Below are positions 5,549 to 5,927 of a DNA stretch of 5,927 bases, piece after piece; positions within the stretch are counted from its first letter, which is position 1; each line of letters starts with the position of its first letter. Source of the stretch: Clostridiales bacterium (GTDB lineage: Bacteria; Bacillota; Clostridia; Oscillospirales; Oscillospiraceae). The stretch covers positions 1 to 5,927 of the forward strand of contig JAHZFC010000129.1 in NCBI GenBank assembly GCA_019421525.1, written 5' to 3'. The position numbers and the translations under genes are program-made. The notes below the pieces were generated by a model. The model had not been told where the DNA came from. It worked only from the letters and a program-made list of their open reading frames with translations, and ran no database searches.

Positions 5549-5927
5549 ATGACCTGGCTGCGCACCTGGTATGAGCTCTACGCCAAGCCCAATGTCCGCA
5601 CTGCCACAGCTGACCGCTATGAACTGATGATCGAAGCCTATACCATCCCCCGCATCGGGAACATCAAGCTGCCGAAACTGACCACCCGGCACCTGCAAAA
5701 ACTCTATAAGGAGTTGTTGGAAAACGGAAGGATACACATCGGAAGGGATCAGAACAAGGGGCTGAGCACCACTACTGTCCACAGCGTCCATCTGATGCTC
5801 CACTGCGCTCTGGACCGGGCGGTGAAAGAGCGGCTCATCCCCCGCAACCCCTGTGAGGACTGTATCGTCCCAAAGCCCAGGAAACTGGACATGAAGATCC
5901 TGCCGCCGGAACACATGAAAGCATATT
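5549..5927 (+). CDS. Tyrosine recombinase/integrase, N-terminal part (runs off window)
   Basis: 126 codons are visible and the gene continues past the right edge. The protein begins MTWLRTWYELYAKPNVRTAT, which matches the core-binding (SAM-like) domain of phage and Tn916-type integrases: W-x-x-x-Y-A-K-P near the start, IPRIGNIKLPKLTTRHLQKLYKEL around 33-56, then LSTTTVHSVHLMLHCALDRA and LIPRNPCEDCIVPKPRK around 73-114. This domain grips the core attachment-site DNA. The catalytic domain with the R-H-R-Y residues lies outside the window, so activity cannot be judged. The ATG at 5549 is the only ATG in frame. It has only AGGA three bases upstream, too close to be a good ribosome binding site. 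The usual short segment between the conserved Met-Thr and the Trp also seems missing. The gene may therefore be 5'-truncated or start elsewhere. Codons look less GC-rich than those of the mgl genes, in keeping with transfer. Confidence 0.85.
   Translation, partial: MTWLRTWYELYAKPNVRTATADRYELMIEAYTIPRIGNIKLPKLTTRHLQKLYKELLENGRIHIGRDQNKGLSTTTVHSVHLMLHCALDRAVKERLIPRNPCEDCIVPKPRKLDMKILPPEHMKAY

Noticed and set aside
5286..5552. 88-codon plus-strand open frame before the integrase
   Set aside because: It starts inside the antisense of the two-helix protein gene, is in a different frame from the integrase, has Pro/Arg-rich featureless translation and no ribosome binding site.
5432..5914. 160-codon minus-strand open frame antisense to the integrase
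   Set aside because: The plus-strand frame is an unmistakable integrase core-binding domain. The minus frame shows no family resemblance and would cover the TTGACA promoter box.

Overview
This is a GC-rich window built around a complete galactose/methyl-galactoside (Mgl) ABC transporter operon on the minus strand. GC-rich codon use, a lipoprotein signal of Gram-positive style, strong AAGGAGG-type ribosome binding sites and the gene order mglB-mglA-mglC together suggest a high-GC Clostridia member, probably an Oscillospiraceae gut bacterium near Flavonifractor, Intestinimonas or Lawsonibacter. That placement is an inference from style, not from a search.

Layout from left to right. Positions 2-193 (+) are the last 63 codons of a single-domain EamA-type membrane transporter. 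Positions 194-455 form a convergent intergenic region with two long perfect hairpins (198-225 and 358-402). The minus-strand operon, read from right to left, is: an extended -10 promoter (4850-4879) inside an AT-rich, symmetry-rich control region; mglB (3600-4796), the sugar-binding lipoprotein; an intrinsic terminator/attenuator (3531-3565); mglA (1994-3490), the double ATPase; mglC (883-1977), the permease; and a one-base-coupled small gene (456-881) for a single-pass membrane protein with one Listeria-Bacteroides (Flg_new / InlB B) repeat. Upstream of the operon is a separate minus-strand unit: a strong TTGACA-17-TAAAAT promoter (5424-5452), a roughly 97-nt leader that can fold into a long nested hairpin (5351-5404), a 101-residue two-helix membrane protein (5015-5320) and a terminator (4969-5006). 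At the right edge a plus-strand tyrosine recombinase/integrase begins (5549 onward) and runs off the window. Its N-terminus looks incomplete, so this may be the edge of a mobile element or a decaying relic.

How the genes work together: MglB captures galactose/glucose outside the membrane, MglC forms the pore and MglA hydrolyses ATP. The attenuator after mglB fits the usual need for more binding protein than ATPase or permease. The Flg_new protein is locked to mglC translation but has no known role in sugar uptake. It is the least explained part of the operon. I found no RNA gene, CRISPR array or insertion sequence, and no clearly novel multi-gene system.
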